Assembly (NCBI GenBank): GCA_022414725.1 | Contig: CM039462.1 | Coordinates: 125,900,502 to 125,964,501, forward strand | Direction: 5' to 3' | Source: Microglena sp. YARC | Lineage: Eukaryota; Chlorophyta; Chlorophyceae; Chlamydomonadales; Chlamydomonadaceae | DNA: 64,000 bases | Shown here: in pieces, positions 37,861 to 46,347 of the stretch | Numbering within the stretch: the stretch's first letter is position 1 | Layout: each line of letters begins with the position of its first letter | Notes under the pieces: generated by a model | The model's database searches: none | Told to the model about the DNA's origin: nothing | Seen by the model: only the letters and a program-made list of their open reading frames with translations | Program-made: the position numbers and the translations under genes

Positions 37861-38690
37861 TTCTGCAACACATCATGTGCCAGGGGGGACTCGTTGGCCT
37901 CAGCAGCTGTGGCGAGATAGGCGTCAGCAAAGGCCTGCCACTGAGGCGACCACGACCGAGGATAGTATGGGTCATTGCTGACCATGCTGCTGACAATCAC
38001 TATCGCAGACCCCCCATGCGGTCGCATTTGGTTGAAATCGATGCATTCGTAGAACGGCACCTTACTCAGGGGATTTTCAGGATGACCACACAACACGAAC
38101 TCGATGTCGCGCCCATCTCGGCCAGCTTTGAAGTTGATCGAAGCCAGCATATGTCCCATTCCAGCAGCTATCTTATCTGCAGGAAGTCCAAGGCGCTCAA
38201 TTCGGTCGGCAGACAAGGGGAAATTCTCAGTGTTCACGAACCGGCTGCCTTCACGCGATGTCCCATTGCCCAGGTAGAGTCTTGCCAGAAGCTGAGGGGG
38301 GGGCTTGTCTCTGAAAGGCTGAGGAAGGAACAAGTCCCGTATACTGGTAGCCAGCCAATGTGAAACAGGCCATATACGTTGCATGACATACAAGGCATGC
38401 GGTGACAACCCCATGTCTTCTGTCCGCTGGATACCTACCTCCTGCGCAAAACTGTAGTAGTCTGTGTAGCTGCCATGGGCACGCGGAAGTTGAAAGAACT
38501 GAGACGAGCCACCACAAACACTGTTCAAAGTCAAGAGGTCATCATGTTCCTTCATCAACATTGCCACTGCATCTTTGCAAGGGTCCTGAATTTGCTTCAA
38601 CACCACCCCTCCGCGACCTTCACTGACAAACACGGTTGCGAAGCTGCCCATTCCTATGCGCTTAAAACTACTGATTGTTGCCAGATCCAT
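37809..38690 (-). CDS. DUF3669-like protein-kinase-fold protein, 3' end altered
   Basis: It reads from Met at 38690 (MDLATISSFKRIGMGSFATV). A kinase-like glycine loop (GMGSFATVF, residues 13-21) and Lys32 (VVLKQI) are present. Later parts (HMLASINFKAGRDGRDIEFV, then YECIDFNQM and NDPYYPR) match the C-terminal pattern of DUF3669 proteins of fungi and protists, in which the usual HRD/DFG motifs are replaced. Kinase activity is therefore uncertain. The upstream extension to 38819 is translation of a MITE fragment and is rejected. The last about 14 codons come from the Fanzor C relic, so the natural C-terminus is lost, but only after the recognised domain. Confidence 0.7.
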   Translation of the reverse strand: MDLATISSFKRIGMGSFATVFVSEGRGGVVLKQIQDPCKDAVAMLMKEHDDLLTLNSVCGGSSQFFQLPRAHGSYTDYYSFAQEVGIQRTEDMGLSPHALYVMQRIWPVSHWLATSIRDLFLPQPFRDKPPPQLLARLYLGNGTSREGSRFVNTENFPLSADRIERLGLPADKIAAGMGHMLASINFKAGRDGRDIEFVLCGHPENPLSKVPFYECIDFNQMRPHGGSAIVIVSSMVSNDPYYPRSWSPQWQAFADAYLATAAEANESPLAHDVLQKVHSHWEEKNCHRVQLC

Positions 38691-38761
38691 CTCCCTTGAT
38701 ATAATGAGCAGAGTAAGAAGAACTTCATACAAACGCTCCAATGCTTGTGTGTGAAATGATT

Positions 38762-38821
38762 CCGCTCCATACCATGTTTCGCAACCAGTCAAAATCGGCC
38801 GGGAGGCAGGAACGCCCATTA
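38762..38821. mobile_element. MITE fragment, one end
   Basis: CCGCTCCATACCATGTTTCG up to the terminal repeat and TA. It lies about 70 bases before the kinase ATG. Confidence 0.85.
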
Positions 38822-38834
38822 CTTCATGATTCTT

Positions 38835-39071
38835 TTAAAATGATGAGCAGAAGCTAATCAACATCGTGATTGTTATAATCCACATGATGCCTGCGCAAAT
38901 TTGAGGTAACTTCTGTTTTTTTGTCATGGCAATCCATGTGATGATCACACTTGTCGAAACCAACCATGCTAACATGGACAAGGCTTCCAACATGCTTTGA
39001 CATGCGCGTCGAGCATAGACAAGAATTAGAGACGAAGCGAACGATATTGTGATAGGCAACGCTATATACAT
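38835..39071 (-). CDS. Small three-helix membrane protein starting at the tip of element B
   Basis: 78 residues (MYIALPITISFASSLILVYA). Hydrophobic segments lie at about residues 2-20, 28-48 and 57-77, with KKQKL between. The ATG overlaps the TA of the left tip of the Fanzor B element (39071-39072), so the 5' leader is transposon sequence. No family recognised. Because the other left tips show the same outward ATG, the gene may have been captured, or its reading frame opened, by the insertion. Confidence 0.55.
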   Translation of the reverse strand: MYIALPITISFASSLILVYARRACQSMLEALSMLAWLVSTSVIITWIAMTKKQKLPQICAGIMWIITITMLISFCSSF

Positions 39072-39125
39072 ACAGCTAGGGACATTTGATTGTGGGACAC
39101 CTTTTATTTTGGGGATTTGACCAAT

Positions 39126-39262
39126 TCAAGTTTTGTAACCGATCTTGTCAATACAGATACTGTCTTCAGGAGATTTACACAAAACATTCAAGGCCTGTAA
39201 AGACACAGAAGTTACATGATCAAAGTAGCCTGACAAGTCAACGTGTTGGCTTACATCGTGCG
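39126..39262 (-). pseudogene. BRO-N/MSV199-like C-terminal tail in element B
   Basis: The minus-strand frame DVSQHVDLSGYFDHVTSVSL ends KIGYKT and a stop at 39126. The longest version of this sequence, at 56852-57053, also contains VPDVADIFDYSNALKRIIDA, which resembles BRO-N/MSV199 domains of large DNA viruses. Only the tail is present here. Confidence 0.45.
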
Positions 39263-39396
39263 CATCAATATGTGAACAACCGCGCGATGTCTTACCTCTG
39301 CATCGATCATGATAACGTGCGTGTATTATGGTATAAGGAAATTGTTGTACATGATGATATCAAGACAAGAAAAGAACACTCCCTCCCTCCATCTCG

Positions 39397-41460
39397 ATGG
39401 GGGTAGTGACAAACAATGGAGATGACGACGACGATCTGGACATCATGGTGGTCAAGAAGACGCTAAATTCTCTGTGCATGGATGTATCAAGGCAGCAAAT
39501 CTGCTCAAGGATCCAAAGCATGGTACTCGTAATCAACCACGCAGTTGCAGAGGCATACTTATTCGCAAATTTTCATATCACCAGATGCCTCGATGATGTA
39601 GACTTTGACGTGAAGCAGTTGCCGCACCTGGATCGAAACTTTTATTACAGGTGCATCCTTGCTGTCTCGACATCCAACGTTCGAAAGGATACGCTGGGAC
39701 AAAGCTTGAAGGATAGCATGGTTGCTTTCGACGCTCTCAGGCCTGCAGGCTACTTAAAGGTGGACGTTCGTCAATGGGGACAGGTAATCGCAGACGTCTC
39801 AATACAAATGGCGACGATGGCATGCAACAGCGTCTGGGCAAACGTGGACAGGGTTGTAATCAAGTACCTGCGCTTGAAACATCCCTCGTTGAAGAAACAT
39901 TTCAATAAGATTGTCAAGGCAGTGGTCCAGTATCCTGAGTCGGATATCGACAAAATCATCCCAGCGAGTCTCGTGCATGCGAACCTCATCAAAGACGTTG
40001 TCAGACGCCTGAGAGATCTCTTGCCGCTGCCAAGGGGGAAGCAGTTCAACACTCGAGCGCACCTGACAATGAGACTGTTTCATCACGTGCTTACAGAGTT
40101 GGGAGCGGATCTAAAAGAGAAAACAACAAAAAAACGCCCCCGTCTGTTCAGTATCCTTCCACGCAAGAGCGGATTCACCATTTCTTACGTCCCTATATCG
40201 TCCATGACACTCATGAAGCTTCTCAGCATGGGCGATTCGCCGCTCGAGAGCTTCCGTGGCGATGGACGTCACGAGAATCATTCCATGTTGTGGAGAAAGT
40301 ACTTCAATGTCCAAGGACTTGAGACGAAAGGGTCTCGTTTTGACAACCGAATCCTCAGCGACGGCAAGGAGGTCTCCGTCCAAATGAAGCATCAGGCGAG
40401 TGAAGATGTCGCTGTAGATAACGCGGGGTATCCCAAAGACGCAATTCTCGAAGACTGCCAGGACGCTTCTCTGCAAGTCGGTGTCGACCCGGGTATGACA
40501 GATATCGTCACTGTAGCATCTTCTGCCGGTCGCGTCGAGTCTTTCAGCTCTGCCCGCTTTAGCGAAGCAGCTGGGTACAATACCAGTAATCGTCGCACCA
40601 ACAAATGGAATGTCGATACGCAAGACCTCGTGAAGTCCATTCCATCGCCGACTACGAGCAGTATGCACGACATGCAGGACCATGTCAGAGGTTACCTCAG
40701 CGCTCTCCCGACACTCCTTCAACACCGAGCCAGCAGAGGTTACCGATCGATGCGATTCTTTCGGTATATGGGTAAACAGAAGACGATTGAAAAGGTCTGT
40801 GATTTGATTGCTCCAAAAGCACAGAAGAAGACGATCAAAGAAAAGGTATGCGATGTGATTGCACCAAGGGCACAGACGACCGTTGTTGGCTTCGGCAACT
40901 GGTCCAACCAAGGGTATGGTATCAGTCGTTCATGTTCTGGGCCCATCAAAGAGATCAGGAGGTGCCTCTCACGTCGTAAGAATGTTTTGTTCAAAAACGT
41001 CGACGAACGCAACACTTCTTGTACCTGCCACGGCTGCTTCCAGAAGCTCGTCAACATGAAGGCAGACAGCGTCGTCTGGCGCAGAGTTCAAAACGAGCCC
41101 CCCTCCCTCATCAACGGGGCTCCTACAACAACAACAACAACAACGATTGAGAAGCAGAAGACGGTGGTGAAGAACGTCAAGGTCCACAAAGTACTGCACT
41201 GTCGCAACAGTGTCAAAAGCGCATCATCCAAAGTGCGCTGTGGTGCAACCTGGAACCGAGACGTGAACGCTGCCAAGAACCTTCTTCTGCTTCTGACGAC
41301 GTGGATGGACGGGAAAGAGCGACCGGCGACATTTTGTGTGCCCTCATCATCGCCCACCCCAAAAACCACAGTTTCCGGAGAGGCAAATGTGGGCGCTCAA
41401 CCAACCGACCCACCTGGGTCAGTTAGCAGCTTACAATTGTTATCCTCTGGGCCAGCTTAA
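39397..41460 (+). CDS. Fanzor B RNA-guided nuclease (TnpB/OrfB-like), intact
   Basis: 687 residues from ATG 39397. The N-terminal about 350 residues are mostly helical (wedge/REC-like in the family). RuvC-I is QVGVDPGMTDIVTVAS at about residue 362 with the first catalytic Asp. RuvC-II is NVDERNTS at about 535, directly followed by the zinc ribbon CTCHGCF, later RCG. RuvC-III is NRDVNAAKN at about 621. These are the conserved parts of Fanzor/TnpB nucleases, which cut DNA guided by an RNA from the end of their transposon. The C-terminal 50 residues are Ser/Thr/Pro-rich and disordered. A microsatellite (ACA)n at 41125-41145 lengthens a loop compared with the copy at 5342. Confidence 0.9.
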   Translation: MGVVTNNGDDDDDLDIMVVKKTLNSLCMDVSRQQICSRIQSMVLVINHAVAEAYLFANFHITRCLDDVDFDVKQLPHLDRNFYYRCILAVSTSNVRKDTLGQSLKDSMVAFDALRPAGYLKVDVRQWGQVIADVSIQMATMACNSVWANVDRVVIKYLRLKHPSLKKHFNKIVKAVVQYPESDIDKIIPASLVHANLIKDVVRRLRDLLPLPRGKQFNTRAHLTMRLFHHVLTELGADLKEKTTKKRPRLFSILPRKSGFTISYVPISSMTLMKLLSMGDSPLESFRGDGRHENHSMLWRKYFNVQGLETKGSRFDNRILSDGKEVSVQMKHQASEDVAVDNAGYPKDAILEDCQDASLQVGVDPGMTDIVTVASSAGRVESFSSARFSEAAGYNTSNRRTNKWNVDTQDLVKSIPSPTTSSMHDMQDHVRGYLSALPTLLQHRASRGYRSMRFFRYMGKQKTIEKVCDLIAPKAQKKTIKEKVCDVIAPRAQTTVVGFGNWSNQGYGISRSCSGPIKEIRRCLSRRKNVLFKNVDERNTSCTCHGCFQKLVNMKADSVVWRRVQNEPPSLINGAPTTTTTTTIEKQKTVVKNVKVHKVLHCRNSVKSASSKVRCGATWNRDVNAAKNLLLLLTTWMDGKERPATFCVPSSSPTPKTTVSGEANVGAQPTDPPGSVSSLQLLSSGPA

Positions 41461-41589
41461 ATGCTGAAATACGGGATGAAGGACACGAAGGATTGGGACC
41501 TTGATACATAACCTTTAGCTGACCTACCCAATCAATTGGGTTCAAGGGTCACCGGTAAGGGTGTCCCATAAATTCTGTCTCTGACTGTA
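41461..41589 (+). ncRNA. Putative Fanzor B guide-RNA scaffold / right end
   Basis: 129 bases between the stop codon and the right tip. It contains the perfect palindrome ACCCAATCAATTGGGT at about 41525-41541 and a GGGTCACC / GGTGTCCC stem at about 41545-41567. The segment is almost identical in the truncated copy (5213-5341) and the 202-bp derivative (35392 onward). Conservation independent of the ORF argues for a function as RNA or as transposition site. If it is the guide RNA, the guide should come from the bases just after 41589. Confidence 0.5.
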
Positions 41590-42375
41590 ACGCTTGGTAT
41601 GACGCTCGAACTTTTCTAACGATGATGTTTTATATTGGCTTTGGTGCACATCGCGAGCTAATAAGGTTACACCCAGGTCGTGTACGTGCGCATCGATGGG
41701 TGGTGTGCGAATGACGCGCTAGGGAAGATGATTCCCGGCGATCGTACCTCCAGAAATACACAATGATTGGGCATGCCTGGGTACGCAAAGCGCCGGTCCC
41801 TTTAATCTGAGTGATTGAGTGATTGACGATGTATGTATGTGTTCCGCATCCTTGTGTCCTCCGATACATTTGACCGTGTTCCGCCGTTTGCGTGTGATAG
41901 AGTGCGTGCGTGAGAATGAGTGAGAGTGAGTGAGTGAGTGAGTGAGTGGTTGGTGGGCATCATCATCTCGACAGCAGCCTCCGCGACGCGTGTGTGAGGA
42001 TGCGGCATGTGTCGTGATAAAGTGCGTTATCCTATCTATCTATCCTATCGGACAGCATAACCAGAGTGCATCTCTTGCACATAATGCACCGGGTACCAGA
42101 TGCCAACTTTGAGGAATGACGTGTTGCAGCACATTACAGGCACATGCATGTGTTGTCATCCATCTTTCTTGATTGATCATGATCCCAAGTCGTGCGACTG
42201 GTGTGACATCGAGGCGAACATCCACATCATGCACATTACCTTACGTCCTGGGTTAGAAATCGAACCCTGTCTGATGAGAATGATACCATGTTTATTTTTC
42301 ACAAGTATAAAAAAGCAAGACTATGTCTAGTATATTTCTTTACGCACCCTATCTCTTCTGTGTATAACAGAAACA
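41590..42375. other. Non-coding region
   Basis: It has a (GAGT)n microsatellite at 41915-41950 and CTATCTATC at 42034-42046. The promoter of the next gene, GTATAAAAAAGCAAGACTAT at about 42305, is shared with the copy at 12147. No gene is supported. Confidence 0.55.
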
Positions 42376-42864
42376 ATGGATAACTTCAAGAAGTTGGATA
42401 CAAGCATGTATGCGTGTTTCACAGTTTCAGGCAGTACGTGGAATGGCAAAAATTTTATTTTACATGGAACGGTGGTATTCGATAATGAGGAAGACGCCAA
42501 GAAATGTTTAGAAATACTCGACCTGTACAAAGAGACATTCTACTTCAGGCGTACATCGAACGTGATGAATAAGACTATGTTCACGTTTGACGGCACGACA
42601 ATCCACCTATTATCTGGTGCCAAAATTAAGTACGACCAGAATGCTGCTCGATTGAAGAAGATTGTAGAGATAGAAAAGACGTACACGGCAAACGCGTGGG
42701 AATACATGGATCCAATATTGATTATGGACGATTACGTAAGGCTATTCGGGTATCTTCCGCTCAGGAAAAGGGCATTCTGGAGCTGCTTGCTGTTATGTTT
42801 TTCGTGCAGTTGTATATTCTGTATCGATCCATGCTATTACGAAGCTAAATCTCCTCGCACGTAG
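42376..42864 (+). CDS. Small protein with C-terminal membrane segment, copy 2
   Basis: 162 residues (MDNFKKLDTSMYACFTVSGS), paralogue of 12217-12687. Substitutions are few (for example Lys/Met at position 6, Glu/Lys after SGAKI). An 18-base in-frame insertion adds PILIMD before DDYVRLF. The C-terminal Cys-rich hydrophobic helix is kept. Both reading frames are intact, so both copies may be functional. Confidence 0.75.
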   Translation: MDNFKKLDTSMYACFTVSGSTWNGKNFILHGTVVFDNEEDAKKCLEILDLYKETFYFRRTSNVMNKTMFTFDGTTIHLLSGAKIKYDQNAARLKKIVEIEKTYTANAWEYMDPILIMDDYVRLFGYLPLRKRAFWSCLLLCFSCSCIFCIDPCYYEAKSPRT

Positions 42865-43331
42865 GTGAGCTCATGCACCCCCCAACGTTTTTCCATTTCC
42901 AAGCCTGCTTGATACACACGGCTTTCGTTTGAGTACATGCGGTTGCGTAAGACCCGCCGCCGTGCGTGTGTGAGGATGCGGTCGTCCGCTGCCAACTTTG
43001 AGGCATGACGTGTTGCAGCAGGAGTCAGTTATCATTAAAAAATACCGCTTTGAATACATGACAGTCACATGTACATTCCGTCGACTGTATTTGAACGAGT
43101 CTTCGATGAAAGTGGATCCATTGTCGACATTCGACGGTTGAACGGTTTACCAAAGAGGCTACTCGGAATATCTTCGAGAACCTCTTCAACCTGCTGCACC
43201 CCCCAACGTTACCCAAAAGCAACGATCTGCAGTCTGGATGATTATAAGGTGTCCCACTTTATTTGAGAACAACTGTAGATGGAGCTCGACTGTATAAGCA
43301 AACAACTCGACCATGAAACAAATGTTCATAA
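42865..43331. other. Non-coding region with solo transposon end
   Basis: The first about 95 bases are shared with copy 1 (12688-12770). Bases 43182-43280 repeat 13369-13470 and end in AAGGTGTCCCACTTTATTTG and GAGAACAACTGTA, probably the tip of another Tc1-like family. Confidence 0.55.
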
Positions 43332-43826
43332 ATGCAGGGCTGGGAGAATATTGTCTTTTCAGACCTAGATGACGCCTGCGTGAAGTTCTGGAGTAAACAC
43401 AATATTGTGAGAACAGTCACAATCGACCCCAGTTGGATATCCACAAAACCGTGTTTAATGATACTGGACGGATTCATATGCAACACGCATGAGATCCAAC
43501 CTCATCGTCATCTTCAGCAAAGAGAAGGAAGCCATGATTACATGTGGAGCTTCTGGATTGTTCCAGCAAGGCTATCTGACCGGTGTAGAAGTGTATACGC
43601 AACGAGCGAGACATACCACCAACAATTACAAATAAATTATATCGTTGAGAATGTCACACTTGCGAAATATGCTAAAAAGATCCAACAAGCGTGGCGTGCC
43701 CACCATATTAGGCGTAAAAACGCTATCCAACTCATCCAAACCCAATTTCGAAAAAGCATCTCCGATCCCACGTATGTGTTGTGCCGAAGGCGCCTCGTCC
43801 GCGAGTTCTCTGAACTACAAAGTTAG
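43332..43826 (+). CDS. IQ-motif protein
   Basis: 164 residues (MQGWENIVFSDLDDACVKFW). The N-terminal about 100 residues are globular and unrecognised. Two IQ-like motifs follow: AKKIQQAWRAHHIRRKNAIQ and LIQTQFRKSI. The protein ends YVLCRRRLVREFSELQS, similar to the ends of the NPDKPW-repeat proteins (CQHRLYREYNELREL). This suggests a shared C-terminal module fused to different N-termini. Calmodulin binding is inferred from the motif. Confidence 0.65.
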   Translation: MQGWENIVFSDLDDACVKFWSKHNIVRTVTIDPSWISTKPCLMILDGFICNTHEIQPHRHLQQREGSHDYMWSFWIVPARLSDRCRSVYATSETYHQQLQINYIVENVTLAKYAKKIQQAWRAHHIRRKNAIQLIQTQFRKSISDPTYVLCRRRLVREFSELQS

Positions 43827-44060
43827 TTGCTAATCTGTCAACGGTAGACTCGGTACCTCCAGTGTTTTTCCAAAGTTCCACCTTCAGTTAATTAAGTTAA
43901 CTAAGTTATTCAATTTCCTGGCTGCGGATATCTTGACTGAAGACGCGTCCACCGCGATCCACAGCTGTCACGATCATACGACGAATTGTCACAGTCCATA
44001 TGTAGATACCGGCTACATTTACTAAGGATGACCCGTTGAACAATTTTACACATCATTCCA
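43827..44060. repeat. Conserved 3' flank of F-box/LRR genes, copy 1
   Basis: The stretch TTAGTTGCTAATCTGTCAAC onward recurs at 50248-50460 and 61673-61892, each time just after an LRR gene or fragment. It includes GTTAATTAAGTTAACTAAG. It may be a 3' untranslated region copied with the genes. Confidence 0.75.
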
Positions 44061-45530
44061 TCAATTTTTCAAGTACGTCAACGAAGTGAGTCCTTCCAGC
44101 GGTGATAGGTCGTCCACGTCGGTGTTCGAAATGTCGAGGTGAACCAACGAAGTGAGTCCTGCCAGCGGTGATATGTCGTCCACGTCGGTGTTCGAAATGT
44201 CCAGGTGCACCAATGAAGTGAGTCCTGCCAGTGGTGATATGTCTTCCACGTCGGTGTTCGAAATGTCCAGGTGCACCAATGAAGTGAGTCCTGCCAGTGG
44301 TGATATGTCTTCCACGTCGGTGCCCTTCATGTTCAGGTGAATCAACGAAGTGAGTCCTGCCAGTGGTGATATGTCTTCCACGTCGGTGCCCTTCATGTTC
44401 AGGTGAATCAACGAAGCGAGTCCTGCCAGTGGTGATATGTCTTTCACACGTGTGCCCTTCATGTTAAGGTGAATCAACGAAGCGAGTCCTGCCAGCGGTG
44501 ATATGTCGAGCACCTTGCTCCGGCGACAAGACAAAATGGAGCCGGACATCGGTACTCGGTCTTCGACCACACATGTGTACGCCATGTTCAGATGAACCAA
44601 TGAAGTGAGGCCGGACAGTAGTGATATAGAGGGTACACGTGTGCCCTCCATGTTCAGGTGAAGCAACGCAGTGATACCGGACACCGGTGAGATGTCTTCG
44701 AGCTTGTATCTGAGATGCGAAATGTCGAGGTGAATCAACGAATTGAGTGCGGACAGAGATGATAGGTATTCCACTTCGGTGCCCTCCATGTTCAGGTGAA
44801 TCAACGAAGTGAGTCCTGCCAGCGGTGATAATAGGTGTTCGCCCACCCGTGTGTACGCCATGTTCAGATGAACCAACTCGGTGAGTCCGGACAGCTTTGA
44901 TATGTCTTCTAGTTTGTTTCCGAAATGCGAAATGTTGAGGTGAACCAAAGAATTGAGTCCTGAAATCGCTGATAATGGGTGTTTGTCCACGTACGTGAGG
45001 TGCGAAATATCTAGGTGAATCAACGAAGTGAGACCGGACAGCGATGATATGTCGGTCACAAGTGTGTGCGAAATGTCTAGGTGCGTCAACGAAGTGAGTC
45101 CGGAAAGCGGTGATAATAGGTCTTCGTACACGTAGGTGTGCGCCATGTTCAGGTGCGTCAACGAAGTGAGTCCGTACAGTGGCGATATGTCGGTCACGTA
45201 GGTGTTCGATATGTCCAGGTGAACCAACGAAGTGAGGCCGGACAGCGGAGATATGTCTTCTATCTTGTCTTCGATCTCCGACATTGATTGGTAGGGTACG
45301 TCTTTCCCCCGATTGATACCGATTTTCAACTCTTCGAGCCTGCAAATGCGTGATAATGCGTATTCCAAACTTTTATAATGTCTCAGGTGGATCCTTGTGA
45401 CACACCGGGGTGCGACGCATCTCCACTGTTTGCTAACGAGAGCCACTTGTTTGAGGTGGCATTCGTTCGAAATCGCATTGGCTAGAATGATCTCCAATAC
45501 ATCTTCATTGATTTCGTCAAAGGAACTCAT
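44061..45530 (-). CDS. F-box/leucine-rich-repeat protein
   Basis: 489 residues from ATG 45530 (MSSFDEINEDVLEIILANAI). The F-box-like domain covers residues 1-45, followed by the linker CVTRIHLRHYKSLEYALSRI. From about residue 105 come some sixteen leucine-rich repeats of 22-25 residues with the consensus ISPLAGLTSLVHLDISNTDV. The last six repeats are almost identical in DNA. The protein stops at YLKN because of one base (TGA); the paralogue at 61893 reads YLKNGWNDV. In eukaryotes such proteins select targets for ubiquitination. The upstream extension to 45632 is not used, as paralogues begin at MSSF. Confidence 0.85.
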   Translation of the reverse strand: MSSFDEINEDVLEIILANAISNECHLKQVALVSKQWRCVAPRCVTRIHLRHYKSLEYALSRICRLEELKIGINRGKDVPYQSMSEIEDKIEDISPLSGLTSLVHLDISNTYVTDISPLYGLTSLTHLNMAHTYVYEDLLSPLSGLTSLTHLDISHTLVTDISSLSGLTSLIHLDISHLTYVDKHPLSAISGLNSLVHLNISHFGNKLEDISKLSGLTELVHLNMAYTRVGEHLLSPLAGLTSLIHLNMEGTEVEYLSSLSALNSLIHLDISHLRYKLEDISPVSGITALLHLNMEGTRVPSISLLSGLTSLVHLNMAYTCVVEDRVPMSGSILSCRRSKVLDISPLAGLASLIHLNMKGTRVKDISPLAGLASLIHLNMKGTDVEDISPLAGLTSLIHLNMKGTDVEDISPLAGLTSLVHLDISNTDVEDISPLAGLTSLVHLDISNTDVDDISPLAGLTSLVHLDISNTDVDDLSPLEGLTSLTYLKN

Positions 45531-46224
45531 TCGTTTGTGAAGTGTGCTGTGCTGATGGTTGTTTATACTGAAGAATGGTTGTTTACACTTAATTCGAGGA
45601 CTACGAGACGATGAGGGACGAGAATCCGCCACCGCATCCGTGTGTCATGAATGGACGGACGGTGTGGATGCGACAGTTTCCCGCCGTTTGCGTGTGTATG
45701 TGTATGATGACTTGACAGGTTTCTGCAACTAAATTCTCCTGCCCCACTCCGCGGGGGCAGAGATCCCCCTATCGATATACAAGAGCGCTTGTCTAGCAGA
45801 CCCATGCTTGACATGTGATCACATGTTGTCTTAGAGAGTATCGACTTCTTTGCTATGCGAGCGATCGTCCCCCGTAAGTCGACATCAATCCGCCGACTGT
45901 AATGGTCGCTCTGTGACTCTGTGAGTCGACATCAATCCGCCGACTGTAATGGTCGCTCTGTGACTCTGTGAGTCGACTCGACAGGTTCCGCCGTGATGCG
46001 AGAGGTCGGTCGCTCTGTGACTCGACACGACAGGTGCCGCCGTGATGCGAGAGGTCGGTCGCTCTGTGACTCGACTCGACTCGACTCGACAGGATCCGCC
46101 GTGATGCGAGAGGTCGGTCGCCATGTGACTCGCACTCAATTCTTTGACAGGACCACCGCATCTTATTGTGTACATGGTTCCTGACAGGTATGCGCAACCG
46201 TTTTCATGTCATTACTCCACCAAT
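45531..46224. other. Non-coding region with dispersed repeats
   Basis: It holds the CGTGTGTCATGAATGGACGG module, the TCTAGCAGACCCATGCTTGA module at about 45795, and tandem CCGTGATGCGAGAGGTCGGT units at 45890-46130. No gene. Confidence 0.6.
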
Positions 46225-46347
46225 TACACTCGACGGAATACTAAAATGAAACCTCTTTCTGGAGTGTACGGTACACCTTGCGGTGTAACCTAATGTTGTC
46301 GCGACCACCGGAGGGGGACCGAGTGGTGTCTACAACAATACGAGTTT
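46225..46347 (-). ncRNA. Putative Fanzor A guide-RNA scaffold / right end, copy 2
   Basis: Counterpart of 2705-2827, with the same two hairpins and only a few changes. If this is the guide RNA, the guide should derive from the bases just outside the tip, about 46205-46224 on the minus strand. Confidence 0.45.

Larger units (their letters stand above)
39071..41589 (+). mobile_element. Element B: complete Fanzor B transposon
   Basis: About 2.5 kb bounded by related inverted tips, TACAGCTAGGGACATTTG (left) and TACAGTCAGAGACAGAATTT (right, read inward), each starting with TA. A GGGACACC block lies about 25 bases inside both tips. It encodes a Fanzor and no transposase, so it may be moved in trans by a Tc1/mariner transposase. 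The first 190 bases, on the minus strand, encode the end of a BRO-N-like protein. Confidence 0.8.

Noticed and set aside
38691..38819. N-terminal extension of the kinase-like protein
   Set aside because: The first 20 residues are a translated MITE end.
39771..41413. Minus-strand frames inside Fanzor B
   Set aside because: The plus-strand frame holds all RuvC motifs; opposite frames are shadows.
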